Below are positions 23,802 to 31,964 of a stretch of DNA of 40,628 bases, one piece after another. The translations under genes and the position numbers were made by a program. The notes under the pieces are model-generated. The model was given only the letters and a program-made list of their open reading frames with translations. It did no database searches and was not told the DNA's origin. The first letter of the stretch is position 1. Each line of letters starts with the position of its first letter. The DNA is from Acidimicrobiia bacterium. GTDB taxonomy: Bacteria > Actinomycetota > Acidimicrobiia > Spongiisociales > UBA11373. The DNA is taken from assembly GCA_040902765.1 (NCBI GenBank), contig JBBDWO010000031.1:26698-67325 (forward strand), written 5' to 3'.

Positions 23802-24066
23802 AGTGCCAATCCCATCCGATTGCTAGCCCGAGTCGATGTTAGGGAATCCGTCTCGGTGGTGCCGAGGTATGTTTTCCACTCAAGGTCGAGGTGGCCTTTG
23901 GCGACGCGGGACCGGGAATCCTGTCACTGGCCGCCATGTACCGCGCGGATGAGAAGTACGAAGTCCTCCAGCAGGCGGATGGCCGAGTCTGGATACGGCT
24001 CATCGACGATCGCTCGGCGGGTGACGATGATAGGCACTGGGGCTAGACCCTAAGGCGCGAGTGGCG
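23802..24066. other. gene-poor end of the 17-24 kb unit
   Basis: A short frame at 23936-24046 (36 codons, MYRADEKYEVLQQADGRVWI...) has protein-like composition and may be the end of a lost gene, since the frame stays open upstream through VEVAFGDAGPG. No ribosome site supports it as a free gene. Nothing else is recognised. Confidence 0.4.
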
Positions 24067-24086
24067 TCTGACACCCGTTTGACACC
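24067..24086 (+). repeat. putative integrase arm site, right end of the unit left of att copy 4
   Basis: Two TGACACC-type boxes 11 bp apart (TCTGACACCCGTTTGACACC), about 60 bp left of att copy 4. It aligns without gaps with 40493-40512, which has the same position relative to the tRNA at the right end. Confidence 0.65.
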
Positions 24087-24110
24087 GCCCGCGACCCTCC
24101 ACCAACGAGT

Positions 24111-24137
24111 AACCCCCAGGCCGATGACCTGGGGGTT
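24111..24137. terminator. hairpin left of att copy 4
   Basis: AACCCCCAGG (24111-24120) pairs perfectly with CCTGGGGGTT (24128-24137). The hairpin at 40537-40563 is nearly identical, so this one was copied with the att region. Confidence 0.75.
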
Positions 24138-24145
24138 CTCTTCGG

Positions 24146-24186
24146 AGCGGGGGCGGGATTTGAACCCGCGACCTTCGGGTTATGAG
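24146..24186 (-). repeat. attachment-site copy 4: 3' half of tRNA-fMet (left end of the defence element)
   Basis: Matches the tRNA at 40572-40612 base for base from the acceptor end to the anticodon, then diverges. With the flanking arm site and hairpin it makes a direct repeat of about 120 bp at a constant offset of 16,426 bp. Confidence 0.9.
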
Positions 24187-24304
24187 TTAGGCGAGCTGGT
24201 TCGGAAGGGTGCCGTGGGGTGCGCGGAGGTTCGAAATTCACTCGGAACTCGGACGTCGCGATGTTGGCGAGTCGGGTCCCGCACTGAGTGCTCATGGCTT
24301 GTTC

Positions 24305-24324
24305 GTTTGACACGGGTTTGACGC
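24305..24324 (+). repeat. putative integrase arm site, left end of the defence element
   Basis: GTTTGACACGGGTTTGACGC: two TTTGACrC boxes 11 bp apart, about 118 bp inside att copy 4. It resembles the sites at 6937, 24067 and 40492. The rest of 24187-24481 holds no recognised gene. Confidence 0.65.
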
Positions 24325-24481
24325 GCAGTCGGCGTTTCCAGTTGCGAACAGAGGTCTGTGCGACCAGCTGCAACGGCGGGGTGTCAGGCGACCGAACTGC
24401 GCCAGCGGAATTCCACGAGGCATCGCACTGGGCGAAACCTTGCGTGTGCCCGATGTGTCCGGCGTAGCAGCGAGCGCGTGA

Positions 24482-24730
24482 TCAATGCCGGGTATCTCGG
24501 GGTGGAACGGGGTCGTTGCCGGGCACCACCGTGTCGCTGTCGCGGACCCGGCCGTCCCGGCCATGGATTCGGACTTCGCCACCCCCGGCGTTCCTGACTA
24601 TGTCCTTTGCCCGCAGCTCGGCCTCGGACTGTGTGTCGTGATGGGAGCTCACGCGCTTAGCGTTTGGTGCCACGACGTCCCAACCGCCTTCAGGGTTCGG
24701 GACAACGTGCCGACGGTTCTTGGGGGACAT
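24482..24730 (-). CDS. DUF2188-family protein
   Basis: The 82-residue product (NRRHVVPNPEGGWDVVAPNA ... SEAELRAKDIVRNAGGGEV RIHGRDGRVRDSDT region) matches DUF2188, a short beta-rich family of unknown role common in actinobacteria. It is first inside the left end of the element and lies downstream of the DUF262 gene on the same strand. Confidence 0.75.
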   Translation of the reverse strand: MSPKNRRHVVPNPEGGWDVVAPNAKRVSSHHDTQSEAELRAKDIVRNAGGGEVRIHGRDGRVRDSDTVVPGNDPVPPRDTRH

Positions 24731-24816
24731 TCTGATTGCCCTTCGGTTCGCTGGTCAACACTTGAGAAGCGCTCTACGTTGGCCCAAGTGTGCGCGGTCC
24801 GCTGAGAATACCGTCC

Positions 24817-26523
24817 TCAAACGGGCCAAGTCCTCACCGCGAGCTCGGCCAAGCGCTTCTGACGGGCCACTACGGACTCCGGGGTCCAGTCATCTTCACT
24901 GCCAGCATCCTGAGTGAGACGCATTGCCGATTCCACGAGGATCGGCTTCTTGACGCTGAACGGCTTGTTGCCGATCCGACCGTTGGGGCCCTTGCTCAAT
25001 AGCGCTAGGTTGCCGATGCGGTGCAGGTGTGACCGCCACTGCTCCTCGGTGAACTGGGGCCAATCACTCTTCGATGGATTCCGTGGGAGGATGTGCTCGA
25101 GGTTGACTTCTGTTTCGTTCTCATTTGGCACAAGCTCCGGCTCGTCTTCTCCTCGTTCGGTACGTTCGAGAGCAGCCAAAATGTAGCGGGCGACTGTGCC
25201 CCGCGTTACGCGTGCCTGCTCGAAGCGCTCCCGAAACTCTGAATCGCCGTACACAATGCTTGACAGCTCCGAGGCGATATCACCCGCTGTCTTGACGTCT
25301 CCCGCTCTGACCTTCATCGCGGCATCGCAATAGAGACGCTCTGCGGTACCCCCGCCGATTCCGCCCACAATCAGCCCTCGAACCGACCACGCAACTAAGC
25401 CCTTGAGGGCGCTCTTGAGTTCCTGCTTCGTCAGGTGCTGCATGGCGGCGAGTAGCAAGGGTCGGTGCTGTTCCAGGTTGAGTCTGCTGAGTACATCAAT
25501 GTTGGTTTTGACTTCCGGTGGAAAGTCTGACCAGTAGTCGTGGTCGCTATGGAGTATGGCCGCATAGAGCCGCGAGGCTTGCTTCAGTTCGAGGGCGAGG
25601 TCCACGGCGTGCGAGCTTGCGGTGACTCGATCCTTAATGCGTGCGTATAGCTCGCGCTCGCGGGTTGCGCCGTACTTTGATGACCAGAAGTGGCGAAGGA
25701 AGTCAGTGAAGAGCTGACTTCCGGCGGCTGAGATATCGAGGTATGCGAGGGCTGACGTCCACGCGCCTCGGACAACATCCAACTTCGCCTCGGACCGACG
25801 AAAGAGAAAGTTCTTGAGGAGGTCAGCGATGGTTAGGTCTGCTCCCCGATCGTTCAGTGTCTCAAAGATCAGGAAGGCATCAGCTTCGGTCGGCACGTCA
25901 ACGACAATGATCCGCGCACGGTCCTCGAGATACTTGACCCACCTCGTCAGCTTCGTCTCCCACGGCACCGATGATCCTCCGACAGCGGAGCCGACATATC
26001 CCAGTAGGAGGTTGTATGCCCGAGCGATGAGGTCGTGGCTCTCGATCTGACTTGGGGTACTGATGTCGCCCTCGATGATGAACTGGCCAAAGAAGGGGTC
26101 GTCGTCGGCGTTGAGAGTCAGCTGCGGCAGGAAGGACGCGGTGGCGAGATCAGTTGATGCAAGGAACTTCTGCTGGATTGAGTCCGCTCTCGTCGTGTCT
26201 CCTTGACGCTTGAATACATCTCGTATGGCTGCAAGCAAAATGGCGGTGGTGGCAATGCGCTGCTGACCGTCAATGATGGTCGCGCGCTGTGAGTCCGCGG
26301 AGCCCTCCCGTGACACCACAACAGCGCCAAGGAAGTACTCCGTCTCATCGCCTTGGTCGAACGCCGCGCTGAGATCGTCCCAAAACTCTTGGACTTGATC
26401 TCGTTCCTTTGGGTCATCGCTGCCCCAGGCGTAGGACCGCTGGTGGATCGGGACAGCGAGGCGCCGGCTCGAGAGGGCGTGGGCAATCCCTACAGAGCTG
26501 AATCCGAACTTGGTCTCGCTCAC
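24817..26523 (-). CDS. DUF262-DUF1524 nuclease (GmrSD-like, type IV restriction)
   Basis: I chose GTG 26523, where recognisable sequence begins; upstream codons are Arg/Cys-rich. The 568-residue protein has the DUF262 ParB-like domain with IPIHQRSYAW-type start, YFLGAVVV and IIDGQQR (85-89), the NTP-binding motif, then FETLNDRGADLTIADLLKN. Near residues 475-525 it has NLEHILPRNP and HRIGNLALLSKGPNGRIGNKPF, the HNH-like DUF1524 nuclease. This fusion is typical of GmrSD, SspE and BrxU-type enzymes, which cut modified DNA or act with a modification system. It follows the methyltransferase operon on the same strand, 122 nt after the preceding gene. Confidence 0.9.
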   Translation of the reverse strand: MSETKFGFSSVGIAHALSSRRLAVPIHQRSYAWGSDDPKERDQVQEFWDDLSAAFDQGDETEYFLGAVVVSREGSADSQRATIIDGQQRIATTAILLAAIRDVFKRQGDTTRADSIQQKFLASTDLATASFLPQLTLNADDDPFFGQFIIEGDISTPSQIESHDLIARAYNLLLGYVGSAVGGSSVPWETKLTRWVKYLEDRARIIVVDVPTEADAFLIFETLNDRGADLTIADLLKNFLFRRSEAKLDVVRGAWTSALAYLDISAAGSQLFTDFLRHFWSSKYGATRERELYARIKDRVTASSHAVDLALELKQASRLYAAILHSDHDYWSDFPPEVKTNIDVLSRLNLEQHRPLLLAAMQHLTKQELKSALKGLVAWSVRGLIVGGIGGGTAERLYCDAAMKVRAGDVKTAGDIASELSSIVYGDSEFRERFEQARVTRGTVARYILAALERTERGEDEPELVPNENETEVNLEHILPRNPSKSDWPQFTEEQWRSHLHRIGNLALLSKGPNGRIGNKPFSVKKPILVESAMRLTQDAGSEDDWTPESVVARQKRLAELAVRTWPV

Positions 26524-26645
26524 ACGCCACTCCGCTCTGGGTTCTAGAAGTGTGGCATAGCGTTGCGCTGTGCGCCAGATGTGCCACCTGTCATAAGCGA
26601 CGCTGCTCGCGGCACGCCGGTGATCTGACCGAGGTGAGCCTCGGG

Positions 26646-27632
26646 CTAGTTGAACAACTCCCCGAATGTATCCGGCCACACCAGGCGGATGCCGATCGCA
26701 GCACAGAGCTCGGCCCACTCGTCGGCAGAGGGGCGCCTCTCCAGAGCGATGACCGGGATTCTCCTCGAGACCGGCCATCGCAGGAAGGCGCAGTAGCTCA
26801 GCACCTGACCGATGGCGTATCGCATCTGGCGGGTTTCGTTTTGCTCGGTCAAGCTCTTGACCTCGACGATATGAGCAACGTCACCGTCTACCCAGGCGAG
26901 ATCGAACTGCGGGTCGGCAGCTGCGGGGGACCGCGGTTCTAATCCAGCCTCTAGCACTCGCTCCTTGAGAGCATTCTGCGTCCGAGCGTGAGCATCGGTG
27001 GCGCGATCGAAGAGATCTGGATCAACCTCGAATACTCGCCGCTTGGAGGCTCCGGACGTCTCAGCGGCCTGTCGGTAGGACGCGCCCATCGCTGGGGGGA
27101 TACTGTCGGGTGTTTCCATCGGCGATGACCCGTGTACCCGGGCGATTAGACCATCCACGAGGTTCCCGCGAGGCACAACGACGACTCTCTCTGTCTCTCT
27201 CGCCGACCGGAGCTGTCGATCCTGCGTTGCCAGACCCTCTGCCAATGCGGATTCGATCGTCTCCCCTCTCACTTGCACGTTCGCGGACCAGCTGAAGTCG
27301 TTGTGGAGTGGGGCATCCCACAGGACGTAGACGCCGTCTTCTGGCGAGAAGCCCGCGAGCAGAACAAAGGCATCGTCCGAGAAGTCGAAGGTTCCGCGCT
27401 CTCCTCGACCTTGGCCTGGCGCGATCAACTGGATCTTGTGCTCCCCCGTGGGACGCCCACCCGGCGGGGAGGTGAGGTTGTAGATGTAGGCGCGAACCCT
27501 CTCAGGTAGGGGAGGGGACAGGGAGACCTCAAGAGGCTTGTCTTCGACCGCGCTTGCCTCAAGCACTAGGTCACCTAGATCTTCGAGGAACCCAATGTGC
27601 AGCGAAGCGGTGTCGAGTCGTAGTTCGGGCAC
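26646..27632 (-). CDS. PD-(D/E)XK restriction endonuclease-like protein
   Basis: I chose GTG 27632 (AAAGGA upstream); TTG 27638 is an alternative. The 328-residue protein has an N-terminal beta-rich module (RVRAYIYNLTSPPGG, KIQLIAPGQGRGERGTFDFS, YVLWDAPLHNDFSWSANVQV), which I think is a target-recognition domain found with restriction enzymes but cannot name. A C-terminal nuclease domain has Asp in QFDLAWVDG, E-x-K in AHIVEVKS (about 257-259) and a Gln in IGQVLSY. It starts 10 nt after the second methyltransferase, so it is the likely nuclease of that system. Confidence 0.78.
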   Translation of the reverse strand: MPELRLDTASLHIGFLEDLGDLVLEASAVEDKPLEVSLSPPLPERVRAYIYNLTSPPGGRPTGEHKIQLIAPGQGRGERGTFDFSDDAFVLLAGFSPEDGVYVLWDAPLHNDFSWSANVQVRGETIESALAEGLATQDRQLRSARETERVVVVPRGNLVDGLIARVHGSSPMETPDSIPPAMGASYRQAAETSGASKRRVFEVDPDLFDRATDAHARTQNALKERVLEAGLEPRSPAAADPQFDLAWVDGDVAHIVEVKSLTEQNETRQMRYAIGQVLSYCAFLRWPVSRRIPVIALERRPSADEWAELCAAIGIRLVWPDTFGELFN

Positions 27633-27642
27633 ATTCAATCCT

Positions 27643-29403
27643 TTAGGCGCCGGTGTAGAACCTACCCTCCCTCATGTAACGGGCGTCGCAGATGCGCTCG
27701 AACGCGCGATAGGACAGGCCCTCGGGGACGACATCCCGTTCAATGATGCCCGACACGGCGAGGGAGTAGAGATACTCAAGGCTGCGATGCTCATGGTCGG
27801 TGGGTCTGTCCGCTGCGTCAAGGCCCGCAAGGTGCTTATCGACGATCTGGGCGGCGATGTCTCCAGCCCCATTCAATCGCGCCCGTGATCCCCTCCCGAA
27901 GGTGATGATCAAGTCGTAGAAGGGGACGCGCTCCGCCCCCGACCTCCCCTTGTAGCCCTTCATCGACCTCTGCACCTTGTCCAGGAGCGCAACGTGCTTC
28001 TGGACAAAGCCGGCGCTTTCGGCGGCGTCGAGCAAGGCCCCCCAGACCGCATCGTCGGAGTTGTGGAAGACCACGCTGGCAAGACCCCCAGGCTTGAGTA
28101 CGCGCCGCATCTCTGTAAAGGAATCAATGAGCAGATCCCGGTAATCGGACACTGTCTTTCCGCCCTCTGCGGGACGCTTCGACCGATTGACCACGATCTC
28201 CTGGCTGCTGTCAGTCGTCGCGCCCAGCCATGCTTCCCACACCAAATTGCAGTCGGCGTAGAACAGGTTTGATCCGAAAGGTGGGTCCGTGAAGATGTAG
28301 TCGATGCTGTCGTCCTCTAGCCAGGCGAGATCGGTGGCCGTCCCGACCTGGACGTCGACGGGGTTGGAGCTGACATCGCCGAGCTGCTCGTAGTATCGGG
28401 CCACCTGCCGCACCTGGTTCCGGAAGACCTCGAAGACGTTGGGCTCGGCCACGAGCTGGGGGATGTACAGGGTGCCGGTGAGCGGGCGTTGGCCGCCGTG
28501 AGCGTTGTAGCGGCGCATGCGACTCGAGTGCCACGCCGTATTGGTGAATGCGAACCTAAACGCGTCGCGAGCTTCCTCGCTCTCGATTTTGGAGATCTGA
28601 GCCCACAGTCTCGACAGCGCCACTCTGGCCCTGCCCAGGTAAAAGTCGGTGACGGTCTCGATACCCTTCAGATGAAGGGCGGACCTCCGGTACATCTCTC
28701 GGTCAGACTCCACACGATCGGAGGGCAGCCAGGCACGGGGCCTTCGCCGTCCCTGGCTCTCGATCCTCGCCGATGCCTCGGGAGAGACCGACCCCGTTTG
28801 GAGCCCTCGGCAGTCACCCCCGCAGTCGACGGTCATCTGAACCGGCACCGAACGCGTAGCGACGGCGCCCGCTCGGGTGATCCATTCGCCGCAGTGCTTA
28901 CAGAGCACTTCACGCGGTACCTGTCCCGAGCCCGACGCATGATCGAAGAGGAGTTCCTCGCCGCGGCAACTCGGGCATGTGAGCGTCTCGCTCCAGATCG
29001 TGTGCCGCGCGAGACCGGCCGAGCCGCATCTTGGGCAAGCAGCGTCATACAGCTGTCGCTCTGCTCGTCGCATCCAGCGTCTATCCAACGCGGCGGCAGC
29101 TGCAGTAAGGGCCTCGGGGTCGGCCGGCCGCGTGTGACCCATGGCCACATGTGTGGCGCCAGGTGACAGGTCTGACAGGGATGCTCGACGGCCCGCCTGC
29201 AACGCCGCCACTCCCGTCATGCCCGACCCGCAGAAGGGGTCCAGCACGAGGTCGCCGGGCTCACTGCATGCCTCGATGAAGGGTGCGATGGCTTCGGGCG
29301 GGACCTTGGTCGGATAGCTGTGCGCCCGGTAGGCGAAGCTGGTTTTGGGCGCCGACACCGAGGCTGGCAGCGCCGACGTGCGAGACGACGATTGGCGGTT
29401 CAT
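27643..29403 (-). CDS. zinc-ribbon DNA methyltransferase 2
   Basis: ATG 29403 overlaps the upstream gene's stop (ATGA). The 586-residue protein has motif I LDPFCGSGMTG (about 54-64), Cys pairs between about 123 and 199 (CPRC, CPSC, CKHC and CGGDC) that look like zinc ribbons, and motif IV TDPPFGSNLFY (about 372). RAHSYPTKVPPEAI precedes motif I, as in COG1743-like methylases. The DPPF tetrad is compatible with adenine-N6 or cytosine-N4 methylation; which one cannot be told. It is a diverged paralogue of methyltransferase 1. Confidence 0.88.
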   Translation of the reverse strand: MNRQSSSRTSALPASVSAPKTSFAYRAHSYPTKVPPEAIAPFIEACSEPGDLVLDPFCGSGMTGVAALQAGRRASLSDLSPGATHVAMGHTRPADPEALTAAAAALDRRWMRRAERQLYDAACPRCGSAGLARHTIWSETLTCPSCRGEELLFDHASGSGQVPREVLCKHCGEWITRAGAVATRSVPVQMTVDCGGDCRGLQTGSVSPEASARIESQGRRRPRAWLPSDRVESDREMYRRSALHLKGIETVTDFYLGRARVALSRLWAQISKIESEEARDAFRFAFTNTAWHSSRMRRYNAHGGQRPLTGTLYIPQLVAEPNVFEVFRNQVRQVARYYEQLGDVSSNPVDVQVGTATDLAWLEDDSIDYIFTDPPFGSNLFYADCNLVWEAWLGATTDSSQEIVVNRSKRPAEGGKTVSDYRDLLIDSFTEMRRVLKPGGLASVVFHNSDDAVWGALLDAAESAGFVQKHVALLDKVQRSMKGYKGRSGAERVPFYDLIITFGRGSRARLNGAGDIAAQIVDKHLAGLDAADRPTDHEHRSLEYLYSLAVSGIIERDVVPEGLSYRAFERICDARYMREGRFYTGA

Positions 29404-31226
29404 TTCTTTGGCTCGCTCGGGCTCGGAGGACGGAGCTCCCACTGGCCACCGGTCCATGAGAAGTGTGCCTGACAGAGATCCTCGACGGCCTTGTAGGTCC
29501 AGCCCTCAAGTGCCAGCCCGGCTTCGAGCAGGATCCGCATAACGAGTGAGTGAAGGTATGGCGTCGTTCGCTTCGAGGGCGTCGCTGTCGCCAGGTGATC
29601 CCTGAGCGCGGCGACGATGACCATCTCCTTGGCTGCCACAGATCCGGTCCTGGTGGGGGTGCCGCCGTGGGATCGAAGGTGCAAGACGAGATCGAAGGCG
29701 GGTACGCGCTCGCCGTCCAGCAGGGTCTTTACCCCCTTGAACGAGGGCTGGGACTTGTCGAAGGCGACGGCGGAGGCGACCTCAAACCCGGCAGCCTCGA
29801 CGGCCCGTTGCAGCGCGCTCCACACTTCATCGTTGGAGTTGTGGAACATGACGCTCGCCCAGGCACCATGTCTGAGGATACGGGCCATCTCCTCGAACGC
29901 CGAGGCCATCAGCTTCTCGTAGTCGGCAACGTCCTTACCCCCGTGCTCGGGATCGAGTGAGCGATTGACAACCGTTTCGAGCTTGGGATCGGTGCTTTCC
30001 TGGAGCCACGCCTCCCACAGGAACGAGGAGTCCCCGTAAAATATGTTCGAGCCGAAGGGTGGGTCGGTGAACACATAGTCGACTGACCCATCCGGGATGT
30101 GCCCCAGCTGCTGTGCTGGTGCCTGGTGCACCTCAGCGGACCCCGGCAGTGTCGTTGTGGCTCGATAGAGGTCCCGGATGGTCTTGAGCTTCCGTCGCAG
30201 GAGGGAGAACACATTGAACTCGTACGACAGAGACGCGACATACATCGTCGACGAGAGCACATTGGTGGGCCGTTTCGGGTTCCACTGGTAGCGGCGCGAA
30301 GCGCGGTTGACGATGGATGTGAAGGCAAAACTGAGCGCAGACTGGGCGTCCGGGAGATGCGACGAGGCGATACGCTCCCACACCGCTGCCAGTGCCCACA
30401 GGTTGCGCGGTGTGTAGAAGTCGGCAGCGGTCGCAAGCCCCTGTGCCGCGTGTTGGCCGCGCCACATCTCTCGCCAACTGTCGAAGGGATCCGTTGGATA
30501 CCAGTACGGAACGACGTCCTGGGTGAAGCCGACGGCGTGTGCAAACTCGTCGTCGGTCAGGATCCGTTGCTCCCGTGAGCGGCAGGTCGTGCAGCTCACT
30601 GACACTTGGACCGGTGTGGTGCGGGTCCAACCCAGGTCCTTCTTCCTCCACTCAGCGCTACACGCACTGCATGTGATCGTCCGCCCGACCGCGGTGCGGT
30701 CCCCATTCAAGCCCGACTCCCAGAAGACGAGCTCGGCGTCGCAAGCTGCGCACAGATGCACATCGGACCACACGGTGTACTCGATGCGTGCCCGACCTTC
30801 ACAAGTATTGCAATGGGTTCCGTAGAGCATCTGCTCTAGGTCGGAGAGATCATGCAGTAGTCGACGACCTGCTCCCTCGAACTGGTCGGGATCCACATGG
30901 GCTACGTAGTTTCGTGTGATGTGGACTGCTGCCGGTGAGAGGTCAGACAGCACGGCGCGGCGGCCGGTCAACAGACAAGCCACGCCGGTCATCCCGGACC
31001 CGCAGAAGGGATCGACCACGATCGCGCCCGGATCGGTGTAGTGCTCCACGGCCTCGGCGATGCCTTCAGGTGGGACCTTCGTGTGGTAGCTGTGCGCTCG
31101 GTAGAAGATAGAACCCTTGCCGCCGACGATCTCCTTGCGGTGGGGCGGTCGCACCGGGACGGGCCCGCGACCGGCAGAGAGCGGCTCGAGGTCAGGCGTG
31201 AGCTCGTTGAGCCGGAGCTGATCCAT
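29400..31226 (-). CDS. zinc-ribbon DNA methyltransferase 1
   Basis: ATG 31226 gives 608 residues. Same order as its neighbour: RAHSYHTKVPPEGI, motif I VDPFCGSGMTG (about 71-81), four Cys clusters between about 139 and 215 (CNTC, CAAC, CSAC, CTTC) and motif IV TDPPFGSNIFYGDS (about 387), then NRSLDPEHGGKDVADYEKLM. It is the first gene of the leftward operon MTase1-MTase2-nuclease, with 4-nt and near-zero spacing. Two methyltransferases of one type next to one nuclease suggest an asymmetric recognition site, each enzyme modifying one strand. Confidence 0.88.
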   Translation of the reverse strand: MDQLRLNELTPDLEPLSAGRGPVPVRPPHRKEIVGGKGSIFYRAHSYHTKVPPEGIAEAVEHYTDPGAIVVDPFCGSGMTGVACLLTGRRAVLSDLSPAAVHITRNYVAHVDPDQFEGAGRRLLHDLSDLEQMLYGTHCNTCEGRARIEYTVWSDVHLCAACDAELVFWESGLNGDRTAVGRTITCSACSAEWRKKDLGWTRTTPVQVSVSCTTCRSREQRILTDDEFAHAVGFTQDVVPYWYPTDPFDSWREMWRGQHAAQGLATAADFYTPRNLWALAAVWERIASSHLPDAQSALSFAFTSIVNRASRRYQWNPKRPTNVLSSTMYVASLSYEFNVFSLLRRKLKTIRDLYRATTTLPGSAEVHQAPAQQLGHIPDGSVDYVFTDPPFGSNIFYGDSSFLWEAWLQESTDPKLETVVNRSLDPEHGGKDVADYEKLMASAFEEMARILRHGAWASVMFHNSNDEVWSALQRAVEAAGFEVASAVAFDKSQPSFKGVKTLLDGERVPAFDLVLHLRSHGGTPTRTGSVAAKEMVIVAALRDHLATATPSKRTTPYLHSLVMRILLEAGLALEGWTYKAVEDLCQAHFSWTGGQWELRPPSPSEPKK

Positions 31227-31389
31227 GCCTTGTCCCCATCTCCTTCGTAGCTAGGAAGTGGATAACCGTGCCTGGCTCCGGCCATCGAATCACAGCATTG
31301 TAATTCATCTCTCGGCCCAAGGTACGACCCCTGGGTGACACGATTGGTCCTCACCGTGACACCACGGCGAAGCCTCTACGCGGCCCACG

Positions 31390-31617
31390 CTACCTGCCTG
31401 CCAATGGGCTGTGGCGGCTACGCCGCTTTCGTGCCCACCGTTCGACCGATGAGCGAAGCCACAACCGGGGCCGACCCTTTCCCAGGTCGATGACCGGCCT
31501 AGGCATGTCGGGGTAGCGCTTTTGATAGGCGCTCACTGTGTTCCGATGGGCCAAAGCCAGCAGCTCCGCGACGGCTTGGGCGTCGATGAGATCCTCGGTG
31601 TCCACTCTCGGAGCCAT
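31390..31617 (-). CDS. small helix-turn-helix DNA-binding protein
   Basis: I chose ATG 31617 (MAPRVDTEDL); the open frame extends upstream through the operator. The 75-residue product has a winged-helix-like pattern (LIDAQAVAELLALAHRNTVSAY, then VIDLGKGRPRLWLRSSVERW) as in AlpA/excisionase-type regulators. It is divergent from the excisionase-integrase operon and shares its operator region, so it may repress excision and integration genes and itself. Confidence 0.75.
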   Translation of the reverse strand: MAPRVDTEDLIDAQAVAELLALAHRNTVSAYQKRYPDMPRPVIDLGKGRPRLWLRSSVERWARKRRSRHSPLAGR

Positions 31618-31625
31618 CGGTGACA

Positions 31626-31678
31626 GGTTACACCTGTTGACTTCGTCATAGTCACTCCATAGGGTTACAGGTGTAACC
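31626..31678. promoter_or_regulatory. shared operator/promoter of the integration module
   Basis: The half-site GGTTACACCTG (31626-31636) recurs as CAGGTGTAACC (31668-31678), which is part of the near-palindrome GGTTACAGGTGTAACC (31663-31678). A rightward promoter TTGACT (31637-31642), 17-bp spacer, TAGGGT (31660-31665) sits between them, so a protein on both sites would cover both promoter boxes. Both neighbouring DNA-binding genes are candidates. Confidence 0.75.
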
Positions 31679-31745
31679 ACAAACCAGCCCCGGCGGTGCG
31701 CAAACACCCCGGGGCATGGCCGGAACCTGCAAAGGAGGTCCCGAC

Positions 31746-31964
31746 ATGACTCAGCCTATCTACGTCTCGACACTCGATGACCTGGAGCGTCGACTCACGC
31801 TCTCGATCGCGGAGACCGCAGCGCTTCTCGGTCTTGGTCGCACGTCCGCCTACGAGGCAGCGCGGCGCGGCCAGATCCCGACCCGGCGCCTCGGGCGGCG
31901 CGTCATGGTGCCCGTGCCGGCCCTCCTCGAATGGCTTGGCGCTACCGATCGGGAGGTCGCGTGA
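31746..31964 (+). CDS. excisionase-family helix-turn-helix protein
   Basis: ATG 31746 follows AAAGGAGGT. The 72-residue product has LTLSIAETAALLGLGRTSAY EAARRGQIPTRRLGRRVMVP region, the standard excisionase/MerR-like winged helix, ending in a hydrophobic ALLEWL helix. Its stop overlaps the integrase start (TGATG). It probably directs excision by bending DNA near the arm sites. Confidence 0.87.
   Translation: MTQPIYVSTLDDLERRLTLSIAETAALLGLGRTSAYEAARRGQIPTRRLGRRVMVPVPALLEWLGATDREVA

Larger units (their letters stand above)
6775..24146. mobile_element. copper/redox and metabolic island, one or two fused att-bounded units
   Basis: Bounded by att copies 2 and 4, with the degenerate copy 3 inside at 17245. 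A left-type arm site (6937) is present only at the left end and a right-type arm site (24067) only at the right end, so it may be one element of 17.4 kb or two merged ones. No integrase gene remains. Confidence 0.6.

Noticed and set aside
23876-23910. Similarity to the VDVAFGD region of AbiEii (6110)
   Set aside because: The match is only about 30 bp and the following sequence does not continue as AbiEii; probably chance.
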